Assembly (NCBI RefSeq): GCF_900007165.1
Contig: NZ_CYGY02000060.1
Coordinates: 1 to 60,196, forward strand
Direction of reading: 5' to 3'
Length of the DNA stretch: 60,196 bases
Origin: Paraburkholderia piptadeniae
GTDB lineage: Bacteria; Pseudomonadota; Gammaproteobacteria; Burkholderiales; Burkholderiaceae
The notes beneath the pieces were generated by a model. That model did not search any database and was not told the DNA's origin. It saw nothing but the letters and a program-made list of their open reading frames with translations. Position numbers and translations under genes: made by a program. The first letter of the stretch is position 1. Each line of letters opens with the position of its first letter. Below, piece after piece: positions 35,538-44,876 of the stretch.

Positions 35538-38500
35538 GCCTCCTCGAATGTTTCATCGAACGGCGCATAGCGACAACGTTTCTCGCCGTCGCCGTGATGC
35601 TCGCCGGCGCCGTCGCGTATTTCCTCCTGCCGGTGGCGCCGCTGCCGCAGGTCGATTTTCCGACGATCCTCATCATCGCGAAACTGCCTGGCGCGAGCGC
35701 GGATACGATGGCCACCTCGGTCGCGACGCCGCTTGAACGGCAACTCTCCAATATCTCTGGCATTACCCAGATCACCTCGGCGAGCTCGCTCGGCACAACC
35801 AACATCACCGTGCAGTTCGACCTGTCGCGCGACATCAACGGTGCTGCTCAGGACGTGCAGACGGCGATCAACGCGGCCGGTGGCCAGTTGCCGAAGAATC
35901 TGCCGAACCCGCCGACCTACGAGAAGGTCAACCCCGCCGATTTCACGATGTTCTCGCTCGCGCTCACGTCCTCGTCGCTGACTCTGACGCAGCTCGATGA
36001 CTACGCCGAAAACTATATCGCCCAGCAGATCTCACAGATGCCGGGCGTCGGTCTCGTCGATTTTCACGGCCAGCAGCGACCGGCCGTTCGCATCAGGCTC
36101 GATCCTGACAAGCTCACCGCACGCGGGCTTACGCTCGAGGACGTCCGCTCGATCGTCGGCGTGCAGACCGTCAATGCCCCGAAAGGCAGCCTGAACGGCA
36201 CCGACCGCTCGGTGGTATTCAATGCAACCGACCAGCTCACGAGCGCTGCCGACTATCGCGATCTCGTGGTGGCCTACAAGAACGGCGCCCCGGTGCGCGT
36301 ACAAGATCTCGGCACAGTGATCGACGCACCCGAAGATACGCAGCAGGCCGCATGGCTCCAGCATGACCGCGCAATCGTCATCGACATTCACAAGCAGCCG
36401 GGCTTCAACGTCGTTCAGACCATCGCCAATATCAAGGCGCGGCTGCCAGCCCTGCAGGCGAGCCTTCCTGCGGCAGCGAATCTGCATGTGGTCGGCGACC
36501 GAACGCAGACCATCAAGGCCGCCGTGCATGACGTGCAGTTCACGTTAATGCTGACGATCGCGCTCGTCGTGATGGTCATCTTCTCGTTCCTGCGCAACGT
36601 ATGGGCGACGGTCATTCCTAGCCTGACGATCCCGCTATCACTCGTCGCGACCTTCGGCGTGATGTACCTGCTCGGTTACAGCCTCGACAATCTCTCGCTG
36701 ATGGGCCTGACGATCGCGGTCGGCTTCGTGGTCGACGATGCGATCGTCGTCATCGAGAACGTAATGCGCCATATCGAAGAAGGGGTGCCGAAGATGCGCG
36801 CGGCATTGCTCGGCGCGCGCGAAGTCCGCTTCACAATCGTTTCGATGACGATCTCGCTCGTCGCCGTGTTCATTCCCATCCTGCTGATGGGCGGCATCGT
36901 CGGGCGGCTCTTTCGAGAGTTCGCGGTAACGGTGAGCGCGGCGATCGTTATGTCGGCACTTGTATCGCTCACTGTCACACCGATGCTCTGCGGCTGGTTC
37001 ATCAAGCCGCCGGGCAGCGACCGGGGCCCGCTGAAGAAAATCGAGCGCTGGCTCGAAAAAGGCTTCGTCGCGATGGAGCGCGCCTACGAGCGCGGCCTCG
37101 ATCGTGTGCTGCGTCACCAGAACGTCATGCTTGGCATTACGGTGGCGACCGTGCTTGCCACTGCGGCGCTATTCATCGCCACTCCGAAGGGGTTCTTTCC
37201 GCAGGAAGATTCCGGGCTCATTATGGGTGTCACGCAGGCCGCGCCTGATATCTCGCCGCGCTCGATGTCCGCGAAGATGCGTGAACTGGGGGCAATCATT
37301 GAGGCCGATCCGGCGGTGGACAACGTCTACTACTGGATCGGAGCGATTCCGACTGTGAGCCAGGGCCGGGTGATGATCAATCTGAAGCCCTTCGGCAAGC
37401 GCACCGCGAGCGCGGCGCAAGTGCTGAGTCGCCTCAAGCCGCAAATCGCGGCCGTGAAAGGCATTTCATTGTCGATGCAGGTTCGCCAGGATATCCAGGT
37501 CGGCGGACGCATCAGCGCGGCACAGTACCAGTACACGCTACAGAGCCCAGACGTGGATCAACTGAACCATTGGGCCAAGGTACTGACGAAAAAGCTCGCA
37601 AGCCTTCCTGAACTCGCCGATGTGTCCTCGGACCAGCAGGCTTCCGCCACGAGTGCAAACCTGGTGATCGACCGAAACACCGCGGCGCGCTTCGGCATCA
37701 CCGCGCAGATGATTGACGACACGCTGTACGATGCGTTCGGCCAGCGCCAGATCGCGACAATGTTTACCCAGCTGAACCAGTATCACGTAATCGAAGAAGT
37801 GGACCCTGAGTATCAGCTGACGACCGACGCGCTCACTCACCTCTATATCCGTTCACCGCTGACAAGCCAGCTCGTGCCGCTTAGCACGCTCGCGCGGGTG
37901 GACAACACAGTCTCGCCGGTTTCCGTCAATCATCAAGGGCTCTTCCCTTCCGTGACGATCTCGTTCAATCTCGCGCCTGGCGAGTCGCTCGGCAATGCCG
38001 TCACGGCCATCCACAAGACCGAGGCCACGGTCGGCAAACCCGATGCAATTACCGGCACTTTCCAGGGCACGGCGCAGGCGTTCCAGGCATCATTGCAGAG
38101 CGAGCCGTATCTGATCGCCGCGGCGCTGATCGCCGTGTATCTGGTGCTCGGAGTGCTGTACGAAAGCGCAATTCATCCGTTGACGATCATCTCAACGCTG
38201 CCTTCGGCAGGGATCGGCGCGTTGCTCGCGCTGATGCTGTGCGGGCAGGACCTATCGATCATGGGGATGATCGGCGTGATTCTCCTGATCGGCATCGTCA
38301 AGAAGAACGCGATCATGATGATCGACTTCGCCCTGGTCGCCGAGCGAGAACATGGACTCTCTCCAGTCGAGGCAATTCGCGAGGCGTGCGTGCTTCGTTT
38401 CCGTCCGATCATGATGACCACGCTTGCGGCCCTCTTCGGGGCGCTTCCGCTCGCGCTCGGCTACGGAGCAGGTGCGGAGTTGCGCGTGCCGCTCGGCATT

Positions 38501-38644
38501 TCGATCGTGGGCGGCCTGATCGTTTCCCAAATGCTCACGCTTTTTACAACGCCGGTCGTCCATTTGTGGTTTGACCGTCTGTCCCACTGGCTCACCGGGC
38601 GACGCATGCATCGCATGGCATCGGAACAAGCAACGATCCAGTAA
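35534..38644 (+). CDS. RND efflux pump permease, MdtB/MdtC-like
   Basis: 1036 residues, starting at GTG that overlaps the adaptor stop (GTGA). Twelve membrane helices and two large periplasmic domains are evident. Helix 4 keeps the proton-relay aspartates in VGFVVDDAIVVIENVMRHIEEG, the mark of a working proton antiporter. FFPQEDSGLIMGV and the C-terminal KKNAIMMIDFAL repeat typical HAE-1 pumps. Substrates may be drugs, detergents or plant phenolics; not readable from sequence. The operon (duct, adaptor, pump) is complete and preceded by a response regulator. Confidence 0.95.
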   Translation: MSLLECFIERRIATTFLAVAVMLAGAVAYFLLPVAPLPQVDFPTILIIAKLPGASADTMATSVATPLERQLSNISGITQITSASSLGTTNITVQFDLSRDINGAAQDVQTAINAAGGQLPKNLPNPPTYEKVNPADFTMFSLALTSSSLTLTQLDDYAENYIAQQISQMPGVGLVDFHGQQRPAVRIRLDPDKLTARGLTLEDVRSIVGVQTVNAPKGSLNGTDRSVVFNATDQLTSAADYRDLVVAYKNGAPVRVQDLGTVIDAPEDTQQAAWLQHDRAIVIDIHKQPGFNVVQTIANIKARLPALQASLPAAANLHVVGDRTQTIKAAVHDVQFTLMLTIALVVMVIFSFLRNVWATVIPSLTIPLSLVATFGVMYLLGYSLDNLSLMGLTIAVGFVVDDAIVVIENVMRHIEEGVPKMRAALLGAREVRFTIVSMTISLVAVFIPILLMGGIVGRLFREFAVTVSAAIVMSALVSLTVTPMLCGWFIKPPGSDRGPLKKIERWLEKGFVAMERAYERGLDRVLRHQNVMLGITVATVLATAALFIATPKGFFPQEDSGLIMGVTQAAPDISPRSMSAKMRELGAIIEADPAVDNVYYWIGAIPTVSQGRVMINLKPFGKRTASAAQVLSRLKPQIAAVKGISLSMQVRQDIQVGGRISAAQYQYTLQSPDVDQLNHWAKVLTKKLASLPELADVSSDQQASATSANLVIDRNTAARFGITAQMIDDTLYDAFGQRQIATMFTQLNQYHVIEEVDPEYQLTTDALTHLYIRSPLTSQLVPLSTLARVDNTVSPVSVNHQGLFPSVTISFNLAPGESLGNAVTAIHKTEATVGKPDAITGTFQGTAQAFQASLQSEPYLIAAALIAVYLVLGVLYESAIHPLTIISTLPSAGIGALLALMLCGQDLSIMGMIGVILLIGIVKKNAIMMIDFALVAEREHGLSPVEAIREACVLRFRPIMMTTLAALFGALPLALGYGAGAELRVPLGISIVGGLIVSQMLTLFTTPVVHLWFDRLSHWLTGRRMHRMASEQATIQ

Positions 38645-39748
38645 CGCTTCGTCTGTTTTGAGGCCTCTGCCCTGAACCGCCAAACGGGGAGGACTGTCGA
38701 TCGCCTTTAAGGCAGAGAGGATCTGATAAATTGCGCCAACGGCAACCCGTTGCTCTTTATCGGCTCTGTGAGAGTCGAAGTGCCATGTCTCAAATCGTAC
38801 ATGCCAGCCACGGGAATCGGGCTGGCGGTATATGAGGCGCCCGCATTGATTTCCTGGCCGACGCGGTACCCATGCTGCCCCGCTTCACGAGCTGATCCGG
38901 GCAGTTCGCAGTCGGCAACTGTCTGAAACGGAAGAACAGCAGCGCGCAGACCTCGTGGTACAGCTCGCGTGTCTTCGGAAATTCGGCCTTCAGACGCTCG
39001 ATCTCGGCGGCGAGGCGGCCTCGTCGGGCGAAAACGCATCGTGGCCCGATGCAATGACCGCAGAAGCGAACAGTCTGGCCAGTCCGCATCTCGACATGAC
39101 ATGAGATGCTTGCGTTTGCGCAACCGGTTGCTCGCTATTCGCGTTTGCCACCTTGTCACAATGACGACGCATGTTACGCTTCGCCATGCCGAAGCGCGTC
39201 CGCGCATTGCGGAGCTAAAACCACCGGGTTTGTGGATCGTGAGTCGCAGCGACATCGACGGTTTCGACCGTCGGGAAGTACGAGGGGGCCTTTGATGAAG
39301 AAGCTTCGAATGCGCCCTACCGGCGGTTCCGCCAATCTCTGCCACGCCGGCCCCCCTCGAGCCGGCGCACTCTTGGCAACGTGGCGTATCGCACTCAGCC
39401 GCTCAAGCTCCATCAGACCGTTGCATGCTATCCCCATCTGAATTTCCCTGCTGTACGCCGACAAGGTCGACATTCAACAATTCGAACCTCCTGCTGGTCA
39501 TTGGCGCTTGGCTCAGAAGGAACGGAACCTCCCCATCGGGAAAGTCGATTCGTGGCTGACACGCACCTCAACCGGATTCTTTGCGCCATTACGGGGCGGC
39601 GACATGCCGATCCGTGACCTGTGAAAGCGAGCGGGTGAGCGGCAGCTTACGCGCGGCACGTACGCCGGCGTGGCGTACTATCGCTCGCCGATCCCTGACC
39701 GGTTACGCAGATTCGCCCACAGGCGTGGCGATACTCCCCCTCAAAAGC
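38645..39748. other. Intergenic stretch with gene remnants
   Basis: About 1.1 kb between the RND operon and the DUF3579 gene. Apart from the KfrA-like fragment described separately, open frames here are short and broken. A plus-strand frame around 39160-39295 (THVTLRHAEARPRIAEL) has protein-like composition but no start context. It looks like a decayed region. Confidence 0.5.
38862..39014 (-). pseudogene. Remnant of a KfrA-type DNA-binding N-terminal domain
   Basis: A minus-strand segment reads LAAEIERLKAEFPKTRELY then HEVCALLFFRFRQLPTAN and LVKRGSMGT. It matches the KfrA_N-type domain (commonly ...PDTRELYREVCALLFFRYG.TPTAN..Y..VRKGSM). The similarity stops after GSMGT, and no start or remaining body is intact, so it is a broken gene. 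KfrA-domain proteins are typical of plasmids and integrated elements. Confidence 0.5.
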
Positions 39749-40048
39749 TCAGCGTTTTACGTCAGATCGCGATACATCAAGCGCTTTCACCGGCAGATCG
39801 TTTTCGTCAGCAAACTGAAGGACAAACCGGAGTGCATCGGGGCAGATTTCCTGCAGCGCGCCGGCAACTCTCAGGCATTTCACATCGCCGTCCACGCAAG
39901 GCATCGCATAGCCGACAGCACAAACGCGCGACGCGCCAGCCCGTTCCCTCACGAAAATCGACACGACACCCGCAAGGCGTTCGGCCCAATCGTTCGGGCG
40001 AAACGGCCCACGGGCGCGGGTGATTCCGCTGATCAGATAATGCGTCAT
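39749..40048 (-). CDS. DUF3579 protein
   Basis: 99 residues: THYLISGITRARGPFRPNDW and AERLAGVVSIF near the start are the DUF3579 signature (usually YLI.G.T..G..FRPSDWAERL); later it has VKCLRVAGALQEICPDALRFVLQFADENDLPV. The family is widespread in Betaproteobacteria and has no assigned function. Its ATG overlaps the chemoreceptor stop by four bases (ATGA), so it is translated with the receptor. This suggests a role near chemosensory signalling in this locus, which is inference. Confidence 0.82.
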   Translation of the reverse strand: MTHYLISGITRARGPFRPNDWAERLAGVVSIFVRERAGASRVCAVGYAMPCVDGDVKCLRVAGALQEICPDALRFVLQFADENDLPVKALDVSRSDVKR

Positions 40049-41670
40049 GCAGCGCCTGTCCCTGCAGAATGCAGCAAAGCCACTGGCTGGTCCGGTGCAA
40101 GACGATGAAGTTCGGTTCTGGTTGTGTGCGCCCCGTCGAGCCGGAACGACGACACCGCTTCGTCCAGTCCGCGCGCCTGTTCGTCAAGCGATGCCGCTGC
40201 CGCGGCGAGCTGCTCGACGAGGGCCGCGTTCTGCTGCGTCGTCTGCTCGATCTGCGCGACCGCGCGATTGACGTGTTCGATGCCACGCGACTGATGACCC
40301 GACGCCTCGCTGATCTCGCCGATGATGTCCGCCACCTTGCGCGCCGCATCGACCACCTGCGTCATCGTCTCGCCGGCCGCTGCCGCGAGCTCACGCCCTC
40401 GCCCGACCCTGCTGTGGGACTCGGCAATCAGCACCTTGATCTCCCTGGCGGCGGCCGCCGAGCGCTGTGCGAGCGTCCGCACGTCGCCCGCCACCACGGC
40501 GAAGCCGCGGCCCGCGTCGCCGGCACGTGCCGCTTCAACGGCTGCATTGAGCGCAAGCACGTTGGTCTGGAACGCGATGCCTTCAATGACGCCGATGATG
40601 TCGACGATCCTGTCCGCACTCGACGACAAATCCTCGATGGTACCGACCACGCGTCCCACTGCTTCGCGGCCCTGGCCGGCTATGCCCGAAGCGTCGATGG
40701 CAAGCGTACTCGCCACGCGTGCATTGTCCGCGTTGCGCAGCACGGCGTCGGTCAACTGCTCGGTACTCGATGCGCTCTGCTGTAGCGCCACCGCCTGCTG
40801 TTCGGTCCGGCTCGACAGATCCGCATTGCCTTGCGCAATCTCGGCGACGCCCAGCGAGATGGCCGCAGTTGCACCGCGAATCTGCGCGACGGACGCCGCG
40901 AGTGCCTGTTGCATCCGCGAAAGCGCGTGCATCAGGCGGCCCATTTCGTTCTTTCCGTGCGCATCGACAGGCACCGTGAGATCGCCCGACGCGATCCGGT
41001 CGAAGTGACGGATGGCACGATCGATAGGCCGGACGATGGAACGGATGAGTAGCGATCTCGCCCATGCGCCCGCCAGCAGCGCAAGGGCAAGCACGACGCC
41101 GAACACTTGCAGCAATCGATAGAAGCGTACCTCGGCGGACTCGAAGTGCATCTTCTGCTGCTGGGACTGAAAATCCTCCAGCGCGAGCGCCGCATGCCGG
41201 TAGTCGGTGAATAACGAATCGGGGGCCTGACGGTGCACGGAACGGTACGATGCGAAATCGTTGTGATCCAGCGCGGCGATCTCGGGCGTCATCGCCTGCG
41301 TCATCAGCGCAGCGCGCTTCGCCTTGAACGCATCGACAAGTGCCTGCTCGATGGGCCCGGAAACGGGCTGGCCAAGATAGCTGGCAAGCTCGCGGTCGCT
41401 GCTCGTGAGTTCCGCGTGAATGCGCGCAAGCAGCGCATCCGTCGACTTGCCCTGCATGACCAGCGCTTCGTACCCACCGAGATCGACCTGCACCTGAAGC
41501 AGCCATTCGGTACTCGCCGCCAGCTTGCGCAGCGCCGCGGTTTCGTTGCGATACGTTGCTTCGAGCGATGCATTCGCCGAACGCAGCGAAACGACGGAGA
41601 TGCCCACCACGACGGCCAGCGCGATCGTGTAGCAGGCAATCAATACGGACAGAATTCTGCGAATGCTCAT
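40045..41670 (-). CDS. Methyl-accepting chemotaxis protein
   Basis: 541 residues. Membrane helices at about 7-29 and 193-213 enclose a four-helix-bundle type ligand domain. HAMP follows (RPIDRAIRHFDRIASGDLTVPV), then methylation helices and the highly conserved hairpin tip IEGIAFQTNVLALNAAVE / AARAGDAGRGFAVVAGDVR. It signals through CheW/CheA to the flagellar motor, neither of which is in the window. No CheB/CheR pentapeptide is present at the C-terminus, which ends HSAGTGAA. It may sense the ligand imported by the nearby porin and ABC transporter. Confidence 0.94.
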   Translation of the reverse strand: MSIRRILSVLIACYTIALAVVVGISVVSLRSANASLEATYRNETAALRKLAASTEWLLQVQVDLGGYEALVMQGKSTDALLARIHAELTSSDRELASYLGQPVSGPIEQALVDAFKAKRAALMTQAMTPEIAALDHNDFASYRSVHRQAPDSLFTDYRHAALALEDFQSQQQKMHFESAEVRFYRLLQVFGVVLALALLAGAWARSLLIRSIVRPIDRAIRHFDRIASGDLTVPVDAHGKNEMGRLMHALSRMQQALAASVAQIRGATAAISLGVAEIAQGNADLSSRTEQQAVALQQSASSTEQLTDAVLRNADNARVASTLAIDASGIAGQGREAVGRVVGTIEDLSSSADRIVDIIGVIEGIAFQTNVLALNAAVEAARAGDAGRGFAVVAGDVRTLAQRSAAAAREIKVLIAESHSRVGRGRELAAAAGETMTQVVDAARKVADIIGEISEASGHQSRGIEHVNRAVAQIEQTTQQNAALVEQLAAAAASLDEQARGLDEAVSSFRLDGAHTTRTELHRLAPDQPVALLHSAGTGAA

Positions 41671-41805
41671 CGTCTTGAGTCTCGCGAGTCGCCCACATAA
41701 AAAAGCAGCGAGCGCAAATCTGCGTCACTGCCACGGATGGCGAAAAAGGCTCGCGCCGGGCGTCCACGCTCGTCATCACGTGAACGCCCTGCCGGCGTGT
41801 TGGCT

Positions 41806-42939
41806 TCAGAAGCGCGTACGAATGCCGCCCGTCAGTTCGAGCTGATTGGTCGCGCCGAACGTGCTGCCGACCGTATAGCCGCCGTGCAGCCTCATGTAGT
41901 CGCCTGCCAGGTAGACTTCGGTGCGCTTGGAGAGGTGATAGAACACCGAGCCGTACAGCGTTTCCTTGAAGCCGTTGTGCAGGCCCGAGGTCGGATCGAA
42001 CGTGCCCAGGTTGGCATTCGGAATGTCACCGTCTGCGTTGTACGCCGCGTTGTGCACGCGCATCTGCTGATAGCCAAGCTCATAGTCGAGCGGTCCCTTC
42101 GGCGCGAGCTTGAGCGACACGGTCCACGCGTTGTCCTGACGCTGGCCGAGCGAACCCTGGTCGCCCCAGTAGCGGAAATAGCCGGCATTCGCGCGCACGA
42201 TACCAAACGTGTAGTTACCACCGACCGAGAACGACTGGTTCGCAAAGCCGTTTTTATTGACATGGCTGTAGAAAGTCGACGCGGCAAACGAATTGCCGTT
42301 GTAGCCGAGCGCAGCCTGATAGACCGAGTTCAGGCCAAAGCTCGTCTGGTTGCCGAATGCGTAGCCTGCGGCTGCAAAGATGCCGTTGTTGAACAGCTTC
42401 TTCCACGCCAGGCCATTCGAATAACGCGTGCCGGTCGAGCCGGCCGCGTAGAAGATCATCTGCTTGAAGTTGTTGGAGTTGGTCCAACCACCCTCTTCAG
42501 TAGTCAGCTTCGCATTGCCGTACGGGTCACCGTAGATCGCGGCCGCATCGCGCGCAATCGTGTTCTGGAAGCCCGCGGTGAGCTTGCCAAGGGAATCGTT
42601 CTCGATGCCGACCCATGCGTCGCGGTCGAAAAGCTGACCCGGGTCTTCCATCTGGCCATCGGCCACGCGGTATTCCGCCTCGAGCCGGAAGATCACCTTG
42701 GTGCCACCACCGATGTCTTCCGCACCTTTCATCCCGAACCGGCTGCCGCTGAACCACGGCTCACCCCCGATGCCCATCCCAATGACGTGGTTGCCGTTCG
42801 CATCGGCGTGCGACTGGTAGGTCGGCACACTCAGATCCATCAGGCCATAGAGCTGGACACTCGATTGCGCGTGTGCGCCGCCTGCCGCGACTGCAATGGC
42901 CGCGACCGTCGCGGCCATTGCAAAATGCTTCTTCGTCAC
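41806..42939 (-). CDS. Gram-negative general porin
   Basis: 377 residues from GTG 42939, preceded by AAGAGGAGA; the frame extends further upstream but without signal character. Signal peptide ends GGAHAQSS. The mature N-terminus SSVQLYGLMDLSVPTYQS and repeated strand motifs such as RYSNGLAWKKLF and FAASTFYSH fit the 16-strand Burkholderia/Neisseria porin family; the last residues GGIRTRF end in phenylalanine. It lies between the ABC importer and the chemoreceptor on one strand and may be the outer-membrane entry for their ligand. Confidence 0.93.
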   Translation of the reverse strand: MTKKHFAMAATVAAIAVAAGGAHAQSSVQLYGLMDLSVPTYQSHADANGNHVIGMGIGGEPWFSGSRFGMKGAEDIGGGTKVIFRLEAEYRVADGQMEDPGQLFDRDAWVGIENDSLGKLTAGFQNTIARDAAAIYGDPYGNAKLTTEEGGWTNSNNFKQMIFYAAGSTGTRYSNGLAWKKLFNNGIFAAAGYAFGNQTSFGLNSVYQAALGYNGNSFAASTFYSHVNKNGFANQSFSVGGNYTFGIVRANAGYFRYWGDQGSLGQRQDNAWTVSLKLAPKGPLDYELGYQQMRVHNAAYNADGDIPNANLGTFDPTSGLHNGFKETLYGSVFYHLSKRTEVYLAGDYMRLHGGYTVGSTFGATNQLELTGGIRTRF

Positions 42940-43074
42940 TATCGTCTCCTCTTCACTGCGTTGAACAATTTGTTGTGCCGCCGTGGACCGAAGCTCAATC
43001 CACCGGCGGGTAGCAGCGCACACGCGCTGCCATGCCATGACCACAGAACGTCGAACCTGATATGAACCTTGAAC

Positions 43075-43944
43075 CTATTGCCGGGACGGTTTCCAACCCA
43101 TCAGACGCTTCTCCAGCGACGTCATCAGGAAATCTGCGGCCAGTGCGACCACCGCGAGCACGATCATTGCCGCGAACACGCCGCTCGCATTGAATGCACC
43201 TTGTGCGGTCGAGATCAGCAGGCCGATGCCCTGCTTCGAGCCGAGGAATTCGCCCACCACTGCGCCTACGAGTGCGAAGCCAAAGCTGACGTGCAGACTC
43301 GCGAGAATCCAGCTCAATGCCGACGGAATCACTACGGACGTCATCACCTGACGACGCGAGGCACCGAGAATCTGCGCGTTGGCGATCATGTAACGGTCGG
43401 CTTCGCGCACGCCCTGAAATGCGTTCGCGAACACGACGAAGAAGACCATCACGACGGCCAGCGCGACCTTCGACGCCATGCCGAGGCCGAGCGCGATCAC
43501 GAACACCGAACCGAGCACGACGCGCGGTATCGAGTTCGCGATCTTGATGTAGAGGCTGAAAACATCGGAGAGCAGCTTGTTGCGACCCAGTACGATGCCG
43601 CAGAAGACACCTGCCACCGAGCCGATGATGAAACCAAGTCCCGTCTCTTCGAGCGTGACCCAGACCTGCAAGAGAAGCGGACCTTGGGCCGTACCGTGCT
43701 CGAACCAGTCGACGATCTGCGCAAAGATCGACGAGGGCATCGAGAAGAAGAACGGATCAATCCACCTGAGGCGTGCAGCGAGCTCCCAGCCGCCGAGCGC
43801 AACGACGAGCACCAGCACGCGCAACGTGAGGACGAGCAGATCACGATAGCGGACCTTGCGTCGCTCGACCGCTTCTTTCGGCGTTGGCGAGATGGACGTT
43901 TGCCGGTTCATGCGCCCGGCCAGCGCGTGTTGTGGGGTTGTCAT
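43075..43944 (-). CDS. Second NitT/TauT-type ABC importer, permease
   Basis: 289 residues, six or so membrane helices, EAA loop ADRYMIANAQILGASRRQV. It is a close paralogue of the permease at 24602: the segments YIKIANSIPRVVLGSVF and HVSFGFALVGAVVGEFLGSK are the same or nearly so. The order binding protein, ATPase, permease is also the same, but on the opposite strand. The N-terminal 30 residues differ most. Confidence 0.94.
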   Translation of the reverse strand: MTTPQHALAGRMNRQTSISPTPKEAVERRKVRYRDLLVLTLRVLVLVVALGGWELAARLRWIDPFFFSMPSSIFAQIVDWFEHGTAQGPLLLQVWVTLEETGLGFIIGSVAGVFCGIVLGRNKLLSDVFSLYIKIANSIPRVVLGSVFVIALGLGMASKVALAVVMVFFVVFANAFQGVREADRYMIANAQILGASRRQVMTSVVIPSALSWILASLHVSFGFALVGAVVGEFLGSKQGIGLLISTAQGAFNASGVFAAMIVLAVVALAADFLMTSLEKRLMGWKPSRQ

Positions 43945-43962
43945 GTGATTTCCAGACTTCGG

Positions 43963-44760
43963 TTACCCGATCTGCACTTCTTCGCGCAGGTCGTGCCAGA
44001 TATCGCGCGAAATTTCGATAAAGCGCGGGTCATAGCGGATTTCGGAGGTGATGCGCGGACGCGGCAGGTCGATCTCGTAGACCTTCTTCAGCGTCGCCGG
44101 GCGTGCGGTCAGCACGAAGACGCGGTCCGCGAGCGCGATCGCCTCTTCCAGATCGTGCGTGACGAACACCACAGAGCCCGCGTTGCCCGACCACAGCTGC
44201 AGCAACTCGTCCTGCATCAGCGTGCGCGTCTGCATGTCGAGCGCCGAGAACGGCTCGTCCATCAGCAGGATTTCCGGCTTGTTGATGAAGGTCTGCGCGA
44301 GCGCGACCCGCTTGCGCATGCCGCCCGACAGTTGATGCGGATAGTGCTTGCCGAACTTGTCGAGCCCGACGCGGCGCAGCCATTCGTCCGCTTCTTTGTA
44401 CGCAGCGGATCTCGAACGTCCGCGATAAAGTGGGCCGGCTGCCACGTTGTCGAGCACCGAGCGCCACGGAAACACCGCATCGGCCTGGAAAACGAAACCG
44501 ATGCGCGGGTCGATGCCGTCGACGGGCGCGCCCATCACGCGCACTTCGCCCGTCGTCGGCTTGAGCAGGCCTGTAATCATGCTGAGCGTCGTGGACTTGC
44601 CGCAGCCCGTGGGACCAACGATGGCGACAAATTCGCCCTTCGCCACCGACATGCTGAAATCGCGCAATGCGACTGTCGCCTTGCCATCCGGGCTCACGAA
44701 ACGGCAGCTGACATTGTGAAACTCGATGGCAGGTGCGTGCCCGGTAATACTTCTGTTCAT
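43963..44760 (-). CDS. Second NitT/TauT-type ABC importer, ATPase
   Basis: 265 residues from ATG 44760; the frame further upstream has non-protein-like content. Walker A GPTGCGKST (49-57), signature LSGGM, Walker B ILLMDEP, and switch THD are intact. It is very similar to the ATPase at 23730, including VFQADAVFPW. It lies 18 bases before the permease gene. Confidence 0.95.
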   Translation of the reverse strand: MNRSITGHAPAIEFHNVSCRFVSPDGKATVALRDFSMSVAKGEFVAIVGPTGCGKSTTLSMITGLLKPTTGEVRVMGAPVDGIDPRIGFVFQADAVFPWRSVLDNVAAGPLYRGRSRSAAYKEADEWLRRVGLDKFGKHYPHQLSGGMRKRVALAQTFINKPEILLMDEPFSALDMQTRTLMQDELLQLWSGNAGSVVFVTHDLEEAIALADRVFVLTARPATLKKVYEIDLPRPRITSEIRYDPRFIEISRDIWHDLREEVQIG

Positions 44761-44876
44761 CAGGAACTCACCAGAAAAATGGGGGGCCGGTGCCCGGATG
44801 CAGACCCCGGCACCCCCGAGGAGGAGATGGATGAAAACGACAGCCAACTCGGCTTAAGTGATCGCCGACCCTACCC

